Assembly (NCBI GenBank): GCA_003216975.1
Contig: QCHY01000017.1
Location: forward strand, 1-41,019
Length of the DNA stretch: 41,019 nucleotides
DNA from: Prochlorococcus sp. AG-402-I20
Lineage (GTDB): Bacteria > Cyanobacteriota > Cyanobacteriia > PCC-6307 > Cyanobiaceae
Direction: 5' to 3'
Part shown: positions 27,419 to 35,524 of the stretch, piece by piece
How positions within the stretch are numbered: the first letter of the stretch is position 1
How the letters are laid out: every line of letters starts with the position of its first letter
The notes under the pieces: model-generated
The model's database searches: none
Seen by the model: only the letters and a program-made list of their open reading frames with translations
What the model was told of the DNA's origin: nothing
Position numbers and translations under genes: made by a program

Positions 27419-27751
27419 CTAAGCATTAATTAAATCTGATAATGACTTAAATTGCTTACGATATTTTATAAGGGTTTTTAAATCTGGAAAACCTTCTCCT
27501 GTAAGTTTAGATAAAAATAATTTCTCAAATCCAAGTATTAGCTGAGTAGATGCATTCTCGTCATCAGAGCTAAACAAAGGCTTGGTCTTGTCATATAGAT
27601 TCTGATATAAGTCAAGATCAGATTGAGTATCAAAGATAGAACCATCTTCTGCTGTAAAAGATTGTTTATTAATACTTTTAAACAAAAATAGTGCAAGAAA
27701 AACTATTGCAATAAAAATGAAAATAGCTATAGCTATTAATGTGATATCCAT
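27419..27751 (-). CDS. Small membrane-anchored protein, 110 aa
   Basis: An N-terminal signal anchor of about 20 hydrophobic residues (LIAIAIFIFIAIVFLALFLF) is followed by a polar domain of 80 residues (SFTAEDGSIFDTQSDLDLYQ, then LFLSKLTGEGFPDLKTLIKY). The topology is probably N-out, C-in. The sequence is well formed, with good coding character. It is unrecognised beyond a general impression of conserved picocyanobacterial proteins. Confidence 0.65.
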   Translation of the reverse strand: MDITLIAIAIFIFIAIVFLALFLFKSINKQSFTAEDGSIFDTQSDLDLYQNLYDKTKPLFSSDDENASTQLILGFEKLFLSKLTGEGFPDLKTLIKYRKQFKSLSDLINA

Positions 27752-27921
27752 AAATTTAGTAAGAATTAGATTAGATTCTAGTAGAAAATGATTAAAAATG
27801 GGAAAATACTATGATAAAATGACTATATAACTTCATAGCAAAGAAAGTTAAAGTGAATTAAAGTATCTCTCACATATTTGATAAATTTCTATATAATAAA
27901 AAAATATGAATAACAATCAAG

Positions 27922-28068
27922 ATGAACTTTATTCTAACAATAATAATCGGCTTTATATTAATTACCTACCTTTATAATTTATTAGTGAATAAACGAAAAA
28001 GAGAAACTTTTATTCAAGCCGGTAAGAAGTGGGACGGAATAGTTAATGAGCTTAGTAGAAGAAAGTAG
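27922..28068 (+). CDS. Mini membrane protein, 48 aa
   Basis: The ORF has a hydrophobic helix (ILTIIIGFILITYLYNLLV) followed by a basic stretch (NKRKRETFIQAGKKWDGIV) and SRRK at the end. The positive charges directly after the helix place the tail in the cytosol. An alternative 23-codon frame from an ATG at 27906 overlaps it, but that product has no clear character. Its end lies 9 bases from the convergent Nif11 gene. Confidence 0.5.
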   Translation: MNFILTIIIGFILITYLYNLLVNKRKRETFIQAGKKWDGIVNELSRRK

Positions 28069-28077
28069 ATTTTTTAA

Positions 28078-28290
28078 TTATATTCTCCTGGCACATCGTT
28101 TTTTTTGCACTGTAATTCTTCCTACTTTTTTACCTGAAAATCGGAGCAATTCATCTCCAGAAAATTCATACCCTTTCCTTAATGCGATAAGGGCAACGTC
28201 ATCTGCAGTTGATGATGAAAGAACTTCGTCTTTTAATAACTCATCATTCTGCATTTCCTTTAAAAAACTCCTTAATTGATCTAATGACAT
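28078..28290 (-). CDS. Nif11-family protein, 70 aa
   Basis: The N-terminus MSLDQLRSFLKEMQNDELL and the segment TADDVALIALRKGYEFSGDEL are a clear Nif11 domain. The downstream tail (LRFSGKKVGRITVQKKRCARRI) is short, basic and has a single Cys, without a double-Gly cleavage site or the Ser/Thr/Cys-rich core of a lanthipeptide precursor. It is therefore a stand-alone Nif11 protein of unknown role. Confidence 0.8.
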   Translation of the reverse strand: MSLDQLRSFLKEMQNDELLKDEVLSSSTADDVALIALRKGYEFSGDELLRFSGKKVGRITVQKKRCARRI

Positions 28291-28450
28291 TAAATAAAAG
28301 AAAATTAAATTATCACAATAATTACTTTAGATTATAAAAGACATCAAAATTTAAATTTTAATAAATCAACTACAAATCATAACTAATTTATAATTAATAA
28401 ATTTGAAATGAAAAAATAGATGTATAATTAAATAGTAACTAAACGTAAAA

Positions 28451-28687
28451 ATGAAAAAAATTCTAATTATAACTATTCTATTGATTTCATTTGCCAGAAC
28501 TGCCTACTCATATCCTGAAAGTCAAATGAAGGACTGTGTTTCAAGTGCTATAAATAATCCAGCAACTAAGTCGATTTCAAAGACTTCAATAACTAATTAT
28601 TGCGATTGTGCTCTCAAAGCAATTATTGATGAAAATAAGGATATTAGACAATCAGGATACGATTGTGCTCAAAAAAACTTTAATTAA
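28451..28687 (+). CDS. Secreted four-cysteine protein, 78 aa
   Basis: It has a textbook signal peptide: basic MKK, then ILIITILLISFARTAYS, with a likely cleavage after AYS before YPESQ. The mature part of about 58 residues has four Cys (KDCVSS, NYCDC, YDCAQ), suggesting two disulfides in the periplasm. The YCDCAL.A spacing resembles small Cys-rich secreted bacterial proteins. No family or function can be named. Confidence 0.7.
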   Translation: MKKILIITILLISFARTAYSYPESQMKDCVSSAINNPATKSISKTSITNYCDCALKAIIDENKDIRQSGYDCAQKNFN

Positions 28688-28738
28688 TACACAATTAATA
28701 TGAATTAGCAATGATTTCATTTTAATGTATTAATCAAG

Positions 28739-28936
28739 CTAATAAAAATTAGCATCAGACTTACCCCAATCACTAGGCAATGCTAAAACCCAATCATCAA
28801 TAGAATTTCCTAACCATTCTTTATATTCTTGAAATATGCACCTTCTCACATTGGGTTCTGAGGAGGTTTCCATACGCATCACCGCATATTTGACAACCTT
28901 GTGAAGGGTCAACTTTAAATCATTATCATCATTCAT
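28739..28936 (-). CDS. Unrecognised soluble protein, 65 aa
   Basis: The product is MNDDNDLKLTLHKVVKYAVM, then PNVRRCIFQEYKEWLGNSID, ending WVLALPSDWGKSDANFY. Helical and soluble, it has one Cys and four Trp. No membrane segment is present. The Trp-rich end looks conserved, but I do not know the family. Confidence 0.55.
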   Translation of the reverse strand: MNDDNDLKLTLHKVVKYAVMRMETSSEPNVRRCIFQEYKEWLGNSIDDWVLALPSDWGKSDANFY

Positions 28937-29022
28937 TTAATAAAATTCAATTCTGTTAATTACACACATAGCAATAAAATAAAAAAAAAAAACACTAGAT
29001 CTTTATAAGATCATCAAGAACA

Positions 29023-29217
29023 ATGGTTTTCAATGTGGCTAGATTGAGAGTAAAGGAACTCGCTGATGCCCTAAGTGTGGACGCACCAGAGATAATTGCA
29101 ACATGCTCACTTCTAAAAATACCTGCTACATCGCCTCTGTCATCATTATCAGTAGAGCAGAGCAAAGAAATAATAGACTATATTCAAAGCACAAATTCTA
29201 ACAAAAATATTGATTAG
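29023..29217 (+). CDS. Stand-alone IF-2 N-terminal-like domain, 64 aa
   Basis: The part VARLRVKELADALSVDAPEIIATCSLL.IPATSPLSSLS matches the small helical domain found at the N-terminus of translation factor IF-2 ('.v.eLAkeLgvs..eli..l..lgi......s.l....a..i'). It occupies the whole protein. By analogy it may bind nucleic acid or a ribosomal component. That is inference from fold similarity and not proven. Confidence 0.65.
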   Translation: MVFNVARLRVKELADALSVDAPEIIATCSLLKIPATSPLSSLSVEQSKEIIDYIQSTNSNKNID

Positions 29218-29234
29218 AAATAATAAGAATATAT

Positions 29235-29456
29235 CTATAGATCATTAGCTTCTCTAAATAAAGCATCTTGATAATCAGATTCTTTTTTTAAATTGTCCAT
29301 TTTTATTGGATCAAAATGATCAATGAGTGACTTGCCAAACTCAAAGATCTCCAAATCAGATAAACCCTGATCGCGTAAGCTTGCAAGAATTGCTGATATA
29401 TCTTGAAAAGCTTCCTTACATAATTCTTTTTTATCTTCAGATGTAAGAGATTGCAT
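29235..29456 (-). CDS. Unrecognised helical protein, 73 aa
   Basis: A soluble helical protein, MQSLTSEDKKELCKEAFQDI followed by LASLRDQGLSDLEIFEFGKSL and an acidic/basic tail. It has one Cys. The segment LRDQGLSDLEIFEFG has the look of a repeated helix-turn structure. It is convergent with the IF-2-like gene, 17 bases apart. No family is recognised. Confidence 0.55.
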   Translation of the reverse strand: MQSLTSEDKKELCKEAFQDISAILASLRDQGLSDLEIFEFGKSLIDHFDPIKMDNLKKESDYQDALFREANDL

Positions 29457-29614
29457 ATTAGATAATTACTAATTCATTTAATTAATCATACTATAAGTAA
29501 TGATATAAGACGAATAATTTTATAATAGGTAAGATTTATATTTATAGTATAAAAGAATAAATAAATAATTAATTCAATCATCACTATAATGAAAAATATG
29601 ACTACTGAAACAAA

Positions 29615-30655
29615 TTGAATCTGATAAAAACAAATAAATTTAAAGGCTATTTTAAAGTCTGGGCAGCACCAATATCATTACTCATATTTTTATTTTTTTT
29701 CGGTGCCTTGGGATACCGGATTACTGAAGGGTGGGATTGGGGAGATTGTTTATGGATGGTACTGATAACAATTACAACAATAGGTTTTGGTGAAGTTGAA
29801 GTATTGAGTTCAGCAGGTCGAATAATAACCTTTTTAATCATCGGAGGAGGATTATTTGTTGTTCAATTAACTCTTCAAAGATTTATTCAATTGTCCGAAC
29901 TAGGATATTTCTTAAAATTAGAGGAGTTAAGATTAAGGAGATTAATTAGAAGAATGAAAAATCATGTAATTATATGTGGGTATGGTCGTACGGGGAAAGA
30001 AATTGCAGACCAATTGAAGTCTGAAAAAATATCTACCCTAATAATTGAAATAGACTCTATAAGAAAAGCCGAAGCTGAGGAAAAAGGTTTCAACGTCCTA
30101 TTGGCGGATGCCACAATGGACGAAACATTATTGATAGCAGGAGTAAAAAATTGTCGCAGTTTGGTAGTTACCCTTCCAAATGACGCCGCAAATTTATATG
30201 TTGTTCTTAGTGCGAAAGCACTTAATGATAGTTGCCGATTAATCGCCATGGCTGCAAACGAAGAAGCTGCTAATAAATTAAAACTTGCTGGAGCTGATGC
30301 GGTAGTAAGTCCGTATGTTGCGGCAGGAAGGACTATGGCTGCTTCAGCATTAAGGCCCATAGCTGTAGATTTTATAGATTTACTAGCGGGTTCAGATTGC
30401 GAAATAGAAGAATTCAAGCTCACTGAAAATTTAGAAAAAATTGAAATTTTCAATAATCAAACAAAAAATGTTTTCGACTTTTCGAAAAGAGGCGAAGCAC
30501 TGCTTTTAGCAAGTAAAGTTTCAGGCCAGTTATTGGGTAATCCTAAAGAGAAAATAACTATTTCTCCAGGTATGATTCTGATATTCCTTGGAAGTCAAGA
30601 GCAATTAAACAGAATTAGAGTTCATTTGAAAGACGTTCTAGTAAAAATCACATAG
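29615..30655 (+). CDS. Two-TM potassium channel with RCK/TrkA domains, 346 aa
   Basis: The N-terminal pore module has helix 1 (AAPISLLIFLFFFGALGYRI), a pore helix with the selectivity filter TTIGFGE (residues 54-60) and helix 2 (ITFLIIGGGLFVVQLTL). A linker rich in Arg leads to an RCK domain with the Rossmann motif VIICGYGRTGKEIAD (118-132), IIEID and LADATMDETL, then an RCK_C part. It is a MthK/Kch-type ligand-gated potassium channel. The filter is GFG rather than GYG, seen in some K+ channels. The only start available is TTG at 29615, since upstream ATGs are out of frame. Confidence 0.92.
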   Translation: MNLIKTNKFKGYFKVWAAPISLLIFLFFFGALGYRITEGWDWGDCLWMVLITITTIGFGEVEVLSSAGRIITFLIIGGGLFVVQLTLQRFIQLSELGYFLKLEELRLRRLIRRMKNHVIICGYGRTGKEIADQLKSEKISTLIIEIDSIRKAEAEEKGFNVLLADATMDETLLIAGVKNCRSLVVTLPNDAANLYVVLSAKALNDSCRLIAMAANEEAANKLKLAGADAVVSPYVAAGRTMAASALRPIAVDFIDLLAGSDCEIEEFKLTENLEKIEIFNNQTKNVFDFSKRGEALLLASKVSGQLLGNPKEKITISPGMILIFLGSQEQLNRIRVHLKDVLVKIT

Positions 30656-30753
30656 TTTATCTTTGAAATAACATCTGCGAGGGTAAACACTACAAGTAAT
30701 AGATAACGGCTTAAAAAAAAAGTGACTAGAACAATTAAAGTCAATATCGAAAA

Positions 30754-31005
30754 ATGCCGCTAGAATCGAAAGAAGAATTTTTAACCAAATCAGGTAAAAG
30801 TAGAAAGCAATCAAAAATTAGTGAAAGCATATTTTCAAAAGACTACGTAGACTTTTTGAGCGATGCTGGATGGAGGCTAGAAAAGAAACTTCCATCAAAC
30901 ACAAACAATTATTCCGATCTTCTAGAAGATACTGATTGGAATTCAAATGTTATTGATTTCAAATGTTTAAAACATTACAGAAGAGATCTTGATGCTTTGA
31001 GTTGA
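30754..31005 (+). CDS. Unrecognised soluble protein, 83 aa
   Basis: A basic N-terminal part (KSGKSRKQSKISES) is followed by FLSDAGWRLEKKLPSN and YSDLLEDTDWNSNVIDFKC. The YS.LLEDTDW block reappears at the C-terminus of the partial minus protein at the right edge (40924-41019), so the two belong to one small family or share a short interaction motif. No membrane segment. The function is unknown. Confidence 0.6.
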   Translation: MPLESKEEFLTKSGKSRKQSKISESIFSKDYVDFLSDAGWRLEKKLPSNTNNYSDLLEDTDWNSNVIDFKCLKHYRRDLDALS

Positions 31006-31056
31006 TACTTTTAATATATAGGAAAAGCTAATATTTATTTATAGATCTCTCAAGAG

Positions 31057-31212
31057 ATGTATAAACAATTAATCTCTAAATATATGGACACACAAAACAA
31101 ATCGTTGAAAGTATGGATTTTTGTTCTATGCCTTAACATAATTGCTATTGGAGGAGCTTTTTACCTTAAATCAATTGGAATCGATCTTTATGCATTCAGA
31201 GGTTCTGCATAA
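31057..31212 (+). CDS. Small single-span membrane protein, 51 aa
   Basis: The start is either the ATG at 31057 (51 aa) or the ATG at 31084 (42 aa), in the same frame. The span is WIFVLCLNIIAIGGAFYLK and the C-terminus is SIGIDLYAFRGSA. A second small membrane protein follows at 31268 on the same strand. I do not recognise it. Confidence 0.45.
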   Translation: MYKQLISKYMDTQNKSLKVWIFVLCLNIIAIGGAFYLKSIGIDLYAFRGSA

Positions 31213-31267
31213 TTAATCATTTACAAGACAATTTTAATAATAAAAAATTTATTTTCATTAAACAAAG

Positions 31268-31519
31268 ATGAAAAAACCAGTCGAAGGCAAATGGAAAAAA
31301 GCTATTGATAATATTTTAATTTACAATCTATATATATTAATAATAGGTTCTATATTCCTTGGCATAAGTTTTACGTTAAGTGTTAATGGAAACTCCTATT
31401 TGTATAATTTATTCCAAAAGCTTTGGTATCCAATATTTATTCCCTCATTAAGTCTGTTCTTTACAGCAATATTGCTCGAAGCTATCTTTAATAAAATTAC
31501 AAACCGAAATAACAGATAA
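31268..31519 (+). CDS. Two-span membrane protein, 83 aa
   Basis: After a basic N-terminus (MKKPVEGKWKKAIDN) there are two hydrophobic segments, roughly residues 18-38 (LYILIIGSIFLGISFTL) and 54-73 (PIFIPSLSLFFTAILLEAIF), then a basic tail (NKITNRNNR). Both ends are predicted cytosolic. It is unrecognised. Confidence 0.6.
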   Translation: MKKPVEGKWKKAIDNILIYNLYILIIGSIFLGISFTLSVNGNSYLYNLFQKLWYPIFIPSLSLFFTAILLEAIFNKITNRNNR

Positions 31520-31607
31520 AATCCTTTATTGTTAAAATTTCCACATTTTAGACTAAGGAATTGTTTTTAAAATTAATTGGCATAAAATAAAAAAAAATTT
31601 ATTAAAA

Positions 31608-31754
31608 ATGAGATTTAAAGTTTCCATGATTAACGAATTAAGTAATGGCTACGAAGAAACTGCTATGGCTAAGAATGAAAAAGAAGAAGAAAGGGTTCTG
31701 CAGACTCTTAAACCTAAGTCAAAACTCTCAGAGGCGAAATGGGTCAATAAGTAG
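31608..31754 (+). CDS. Small conserved-looking protein, 48 aa
   Basis: An ATG ORF reading MRFKVSMINELSNGYEETAM, then KNEKEEERVLQTLKPKSKL and SEAKWVNK. The layout (short beta strand, helix, second strand 'sevieAkWVyK') matches small conserved proteins I recall from marine picocyanobacteria. A longer open frame (from 31645) overlaps it in another register, but this frame looks the genuine one here. The next gene starts 23 bases after its stop. Confidence 0.6.
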   Translation: MRFKVSMINELSNGYEETAMAKNEKEEERVLQTLKPKSKLSEAKWVNK

Positions 31755-31776
31755 TATCGTATCGGATCATAAGAAA

Positions 31777-32130
31777 ATGGAAGAACTTACTTTTAAGGAT
31801 CTAAGCGAAAAGGAATTAGACACTCTTAAAGATATGTATATATCAAGCCGAGTTAATTCTATGACTGATAGTGATCTAAGAAAATTTGTAAAGGAAATCA
31901 TCATAGATCAAATTAAAGGAACTGTAGGTAATGCTGAAGAGAAGGAAGCATGGGAAGAGATAAAAGATCATTTCTCAGAAGATTTACGTCAAAAGATTAT
32001 TGAAGTGAAAGAAAAATGCAATAAAAACCACAAAGTAGAACAAAAAAGTCCTGAAGAGATTGAATTTGATAGAAGGCTTGATCTTCTAAAGCAACAACAA
32101 GAGGAGCAATCAAGCAAAGACATGTGGTAG
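31777..32130 (+). CDS. Unrecognised charged helical protein, 117 aa
   Basis: I start this gene at the ATG at 31777 (MEELTFKDLSEKELDTLKDM). The frame is open upstream to 31645, but that extension is a basic, K-rich stretch overlapping the 48-aa gene in another register and is probably not translated. The product is very charged, likely all-helical (LRKFVKEIIIDQIKG, EAWEEIKDHFSEDLRQK), and ends in a Q/E-rich coil (LLKQQQEEQSSKDMW). A coiled-coil function is plausible; the role is unknown. Confidence 0.6.
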   Translation: MEELTFKDLSEKELDTLKDMYISSRVNSMTDSDLRKFVKEIIIDQIKGTVGNAEEKEAWEEIKDHFSEDLRQKIIEVKEKCNKNHKVEQKSPEEIEFDRRLDLLKQQQEEQSSKDMW

Positions 32131-32374
32131 AGAAACCTCACAAAACAACTTCTAAGAATTAGCATTAACACAAAAATTGAATATATTTATTGTAAAAAAA
32201 CAGACAATACCCTAAAGAAGAAGGCCAATAAAATAAAGACAAATAACCTTATACATCTATATTTTAATTCACTTAAAAAGCTTAAATATTTACCTGAGTG
32301 AAGAAATAAAGTAAGAAAGGAGTATACAAATAAAATACTCTCCATCCAAATAACCGACTGAATAATTATAATAT

Positions 32375-32734
32375 TTATCTCATTAATAAATAAAGATAAA
32401 AATAGTAATATAAGAAAAAAAATATAATTGTAAATAATAGTGATTTTATAAAAATCTCTGTAATAAAAATCAAGGGGAAATCGAGTTTTGATATCCTTTG
32501 AATTATCTCGTTAAGGTGATAATCTTCTAGTCGAAAATATTCAGTTTGTGGGATTCTAAACCTTTTGTACCTATTATGTAACTCTCTTTCTAATTTCAGA
32601 AAATCCCTTGAATACAATTTAGCGACAACATTATCTGGCTTCAGTTGCCGCATTCTCTTTTCAAAGTTTTTTGTTATTCCAATCTTATATAAATCTCGAT
32701 TCCTAATTAAATAAAGCCAACCACTCATATTCAT
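32375..32734 (-). CDS. GIY-YIG/T5orf172-type nuclease-like protein with membrane tail, 119 aa
   Basis: GWLYLIRNRDLYKIGIT (residues 5-21) is the GIY-YIG start, with R27, RDFLKLERELHNRYKRFRI (43-61, the conserved Glu and His/Tyr region) and TEYFRLEDYHL (64-74), as in the T5orf172 subgroup. The domain ends at about residue 85. Residues 88-118 form a hydrophobic tail (FPLIFITEIFIKSLLFTIIFFF and on), predicted to be a membrane anchor, which is unusual for this fold. It lies 34 bases downstream of the DUF2130 gene on the same strand, probably in one operon. Nuclease activity is inferred, not shown. Confidence 0.75.
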   Translation of the reverse strand: MNMSGWLYLIRNRDLYKIGITKNFEKRMRQLKPDNVVAKLYSRDFLKLERELHNRYKRFRIPQTEYFRLEDYHLNEIIQRISKLDFPLIFITEIFIKSLLFTIIFFFLYYYFYLYLLMR

Positions 32735-32768
32735 TAAAAATCAAACAAATTAAAAATAAATAAATGAT

Positions 32769-34061
32769 TTATGCAGCCTGATTGTTTGTTATTGAATTAA
32801 ATTTATCTCTCATAGTGGGATTATTTCTAGTCAATCTTTTAACCGATACTTCTTGAGCTTTATCATTGGCTAACCTAAGATTTCTATCAGCACCTAATAA
32901 AGCATCTTTTGTTTTTTGTAAGTGATTAATAGACTTATCAATCTCCAAAATTGCTGTATCAAAACGTTTTGAAGCTAGCGCATAGTTTTTACCAAAAGAA
33001 TCCTTAAATAGTTCAAGACTATTTTCAAAATTTGTGATATCAATATTCTGCTCTTTAATAGTTGCTAGTTCTGATTTATACTCAAGTGCCTTAAGCGAAG
33101 CATTCCTTAATAAAGAAATTATAGGTAAAAAGCATTGTGGACGTACAATGTACATTTTTGGATAACGATATGAAAAGTCAACAATACCTGAATTATATAA
33201 ATCATTATCAGATTCTAATAAGGAAACTAACACGGCATATTCGCAATTTTTTTCTATGCGATCTTTGTTTAACTCTTTAAGAAAATCTTCATTTTTCTTC
33301 TTGCTAGTAGTACTATCACATTCATTTTTCATCTCAAACATTATAGATACAATTTCATTTCCTTCATTATCACTATCACGGAAAATATAATCACCTTTAC
33401 TACCAAAACTAGCATCATTATCTTTATCAAAATAAGCATTGGGAAAAGCTGTTGCTCTTATACGATTAAATTCATTTTCGCAATGTTGCTCAAGTGACTC
33501 ACCTACCATCTTTGTGGACAATCTTATTTTCATATCACGGAGTCTCTCAATTAAATCATCTCGTTCTTTTAACTGATTTTCATATCTCATTTTTATAGAT
33601 CTCTCAGATAATTCCTTTTGTAATTGAACTTTATCTAAATTATTTTTGATTTTTTCATAACTTTCTTTTAATTCAGTAACTGCATTAGAAATTGCAAGTT
33701 TTTTATCATATTCACTCTTTTCTCTTGTTTTTTCCAATAAATATGAGAATGAGTCTCTCTCTTTTTCGAAAGTATGCTTAATCTGATTAACGGCTAAGGT
33801 TTTTTCTGCACGAACAGCCATCAACTGAGACTCAAGACCTTGCAATTTTTTTTGATTTACAAATGCGGCTTCTTGCATTTGTAATTTGATATTTTGAATA
33901 GCGAGATCAACGGATTTCTGTTTATCCTTTTCAAGAAGTTCAATTCTTTTTCGCATTTCATCCTCAAATTCCTGATCTCTTACCTGCTTAATGATATTTG
34001 AGTAATTATCTTCATCAATGCTGATCGTACTCCCACATTCAGGGCATTTGATTTCATTCAT
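32769..34061 (-). CDS. DUF2130 protein with coiled coil and PD-(D/E)xK-like core, 430 aa
   Basis: I start at the ATG at 34061 ([11 protein letters not shown]). The track-like extension to 34085 uses TTG. A CPEC pair at residues 6-9 may be half of a zinc ribbon. Residues about 25-185 are a long charged coiled coil. Then comes the DUF2130 core: [15 protein letters not shown] (187-201), [10 protein letters not shown] (near 220-229) and SIMFEMKNE (near 239-247). The D...ExK spacing (D224, E243-K245) has the form of a PD-(D/E)xK nuclease site. The C-terminal helix bundle ends the protein. The family has no established function. The next gene, 34 bases on, is the GIY-YIG protein. Confidence 0.8.
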   Translation of the reverse strand: MNEIKCPECGSTISIDEDNYSNIIKQVRDQEFEDEMRKRIELLEKDKQKSVDLAIQNIKLQMQEAAFVNQKKLQGLESQLMAVRAEKTLAVNQIKHTFEKERDSFSYLLEKTREKSEYDKKLAISNAVTELKESYEKIKNNLDKVQLQKELSERSIKMRYENQLKERDDLIERLRDMKIRLSTKMVGESLEQHCENEFNRIRATAFPNAYFDKDNDASFGSKGDYIFRDSDNEGNEIVSIMFEMKNECDSTTSKKKNEDFLKELNKDRIEKNCEYAVLVSLLESDNDLYNSGIVDFSYRYPKMYIVRPQCFLPIISLLRNASLKALEYKSELATIKEQNIDITNFENSLELFKDSFGKNYALASKRFDTAILEIDKSINHLQKTKDALLGADRNLRLANDKAQEVSVKRLTRNNPTMRDKFNSITNNQAA

Positions 34062-34205
34062 ATCTGAATTAAAGAGACAAACCAACTATTCTCCCTTTTT
34101 ATCTGTTTTGACTTCGACAAGCAAGAATTATGTCAAACCCAAAAAAACCTATAAATAAAGCATCAAGCTAACACTAGTATTTAGAGAAACTGTATTTCTA
34201 ATTTA

Positions 34206-34439
34206 TTATTTTTTTGATGTTGGATAAATTCCAGACAAATCACCTTTGTTTGCCTTAATAGCCGAATCTTTCCATTTATACCATTTTTTATTTCTTGAAT
34301 AATCTTCCTCCTCCCAAATCTGATTTTGAAATATTAAGATTCCACAAATTATAATAAAGATTAGCGCGCCTAGGATGAAATTCCAATCAATCATTATAGA
34401 TGCATTTGAATATCGAACATAGGCAACGACATTTAACAT
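34206..34439 (-). CDS. Small membrane protein, 77 aa
   Basis: The ATG at 34439 has a good AGGT ribosome-binding site six bases upstream, which decides the start over the ATG at 34394. One hydrophobic span (ILGALIFIIICGILIFQN) lies near residues 22-40, followed by a polar, Trp-containing tail (WEEEDYSRNKKWYKWKDS) and ending SGIYPTSKK. It sits upstream of the DUF2130 gene on the same strand, 145 bases apart. It is unrecognised. Confidence 0.6.
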   Translation of the reverse strand: MLNVVAYVRYSNASIMIDWNFILGALIFIIICGILIFQNQIWEEEDYSRNKKWYKWKDSAIKANKGDLSGIYPTSKK

Positions 34440-34671
34440 GATTTACCTATCAGAAAAAGTATTCCAAAGAAAAATATACTAGAAATAGTAAACGATTTTC
34501 AAGACGAGTGAGGTTCACCATCTAATCCTGATTAAAGGGTAAAATATGAATGACTAATTATATAGTTATCAACTATTAGTAAAAACATATTGTGTTTGAG
34601 TAATAACTTTTACTACATAATATATATTTATATACAAAATAAAATAAAATTAAATTGCTATAGAAAAAAAA

Positions 34672-34839
34672 ATGTCATTACTAAACTTTGCTCTTGCACA
34701 CTCAGAACTAGGTATAAGCCACTTCACAATGGATTTGATCCTTGTTCTTTCCTTCGCAATAGTAACAGCACTACCAATGTCTTTATTACGACCTCAGATT
34801 CAAGAAGATAATGTAAAGAGTAGCGTTTTCAAAAGCTGA
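34672..34839 (+). CDS. Small single-span membrane protein, 55 aa
   Basis: The product reads MSLLNFALAHSELGISHFTM, then a hydrophobic helix (DLILVLSFAIVTALPMSLL), then RPQIQEDNVKSS and VFKS. Two His lie before the span. A longer open frame on the same strand in another register (34590-34811) looks like a shadow, with no sensible composition. It is unrecognised. Confidence 0.5.
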   Translation: MSLLNFALAHSELGISHFTMDLILVLSFAIVTALPMSLLRPQIQEDNVKSSVFKS

Positions 34840-35116
34840 CCATAAAAATCATACCTATATTTAATATGAATTAGCTATTGGTTTATATGAAAAATATATT
34901 TAAATATTAATTCAACTCTGAATCTTCAAAAGTTTTATTATTTTTTATAATTTATAATCTGTATTAAGGCCAAAACTACTTAAAGGAAATAGAGATGTAT
35001 AGTAATATCATTAGAAAATAAGATATAATAACTATTATGTTTAATGCTAGCTCTTGATTTTTTGATTATTTCAACACCTTTTAGACAAAGTATATGTACA
35101 CTATCTTTACCAATAA

Positions 35117-35524
35117 ATGATCATGCAAGGCAAAAGTTTATTTATATATGATGGTGAATGTCCATTTTGCAATCATTTTGCGCAATTACTTGAATTAAAA
35201 AGCAGTCTTCCTGAATTCGAAATATTAGATGGAAGAAAAAATCTACCCCTATTATCACAACTTTATAACCAAGGCTATGATTTGAACAAAGGAGCAATTC
35301 TCCTCAGTAATGAAAAGATCTTGCATGGAGCGGATGCAATTAGTTTGATTTGCTCGGAGATCAAGGAGCCAAGCGACTCCCTGTTAGAAGTACTTCGAGT
35401 TATTTTCACCTCCAACAAAAGGACTAAATTTTTATTCCCATTCCTTTTATGGGGTAGAAGATTATCTTTGATATTGAAAGGTAAAGCATGGAAACCAATT
35501 AGAGATAATAGTCATTTTTACTAA
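35117..35524 (+). CDS. DCC-family thiol-disulfide oxidoreductase-like protein (DUF393), 135 aa
   Basis: LFIYDGECPFCNHFAQLL near residue 6 is the family signature: Asp-Gly followed by CxxC (ECPFC). FEILDGRKNLPLL and GAILLSNEKILHGADAISLI give the typical middle region with the conserved 'G.dA'. LFPFLLWGRR and so on follow. The length is normal for the DCC group. Such proteins have a thioredoxin-related fold. A second in-frame ATG at 35123 is also possible. The partner is unknown; no neighbour in an obvious operon. Confidence 0.85.
   Translation: MIMQGKSLFIYDGECPFCNHFAQLLELKSSLPEFEILDGRKNLPLLSQLYNQGYDLNKGAILLSNEKILHGADAISLICSEIKEPSDSLLEVLRVIFTSNKRTKFLFPFLLWGRRLSLILKGKAWKPIRDNSHFY

Noticed and set aside
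29962-30453. 163-codon open frame on the minus strand inside the potassium channel gene
   Set aside because: It lies wholly opposite the RCK domain; the channel frame has clear motifs, and the reverse frame is Ser/Ala-rich without recognisable features.
31645-31776. K-rich N-terminal extension of the 117-aa protein
   Set aside because: It overlaps a 48-aa frame that looks genuine, and its product is a low-complexity basic stretch; the ATG at 31777 is preferred.
34590-34811. 73-codon plus frame
   Set aside because: It overlaps the well-formed 55-aa membrane protein frame (34672-34839) in another register and has a composition typical of a shadow.
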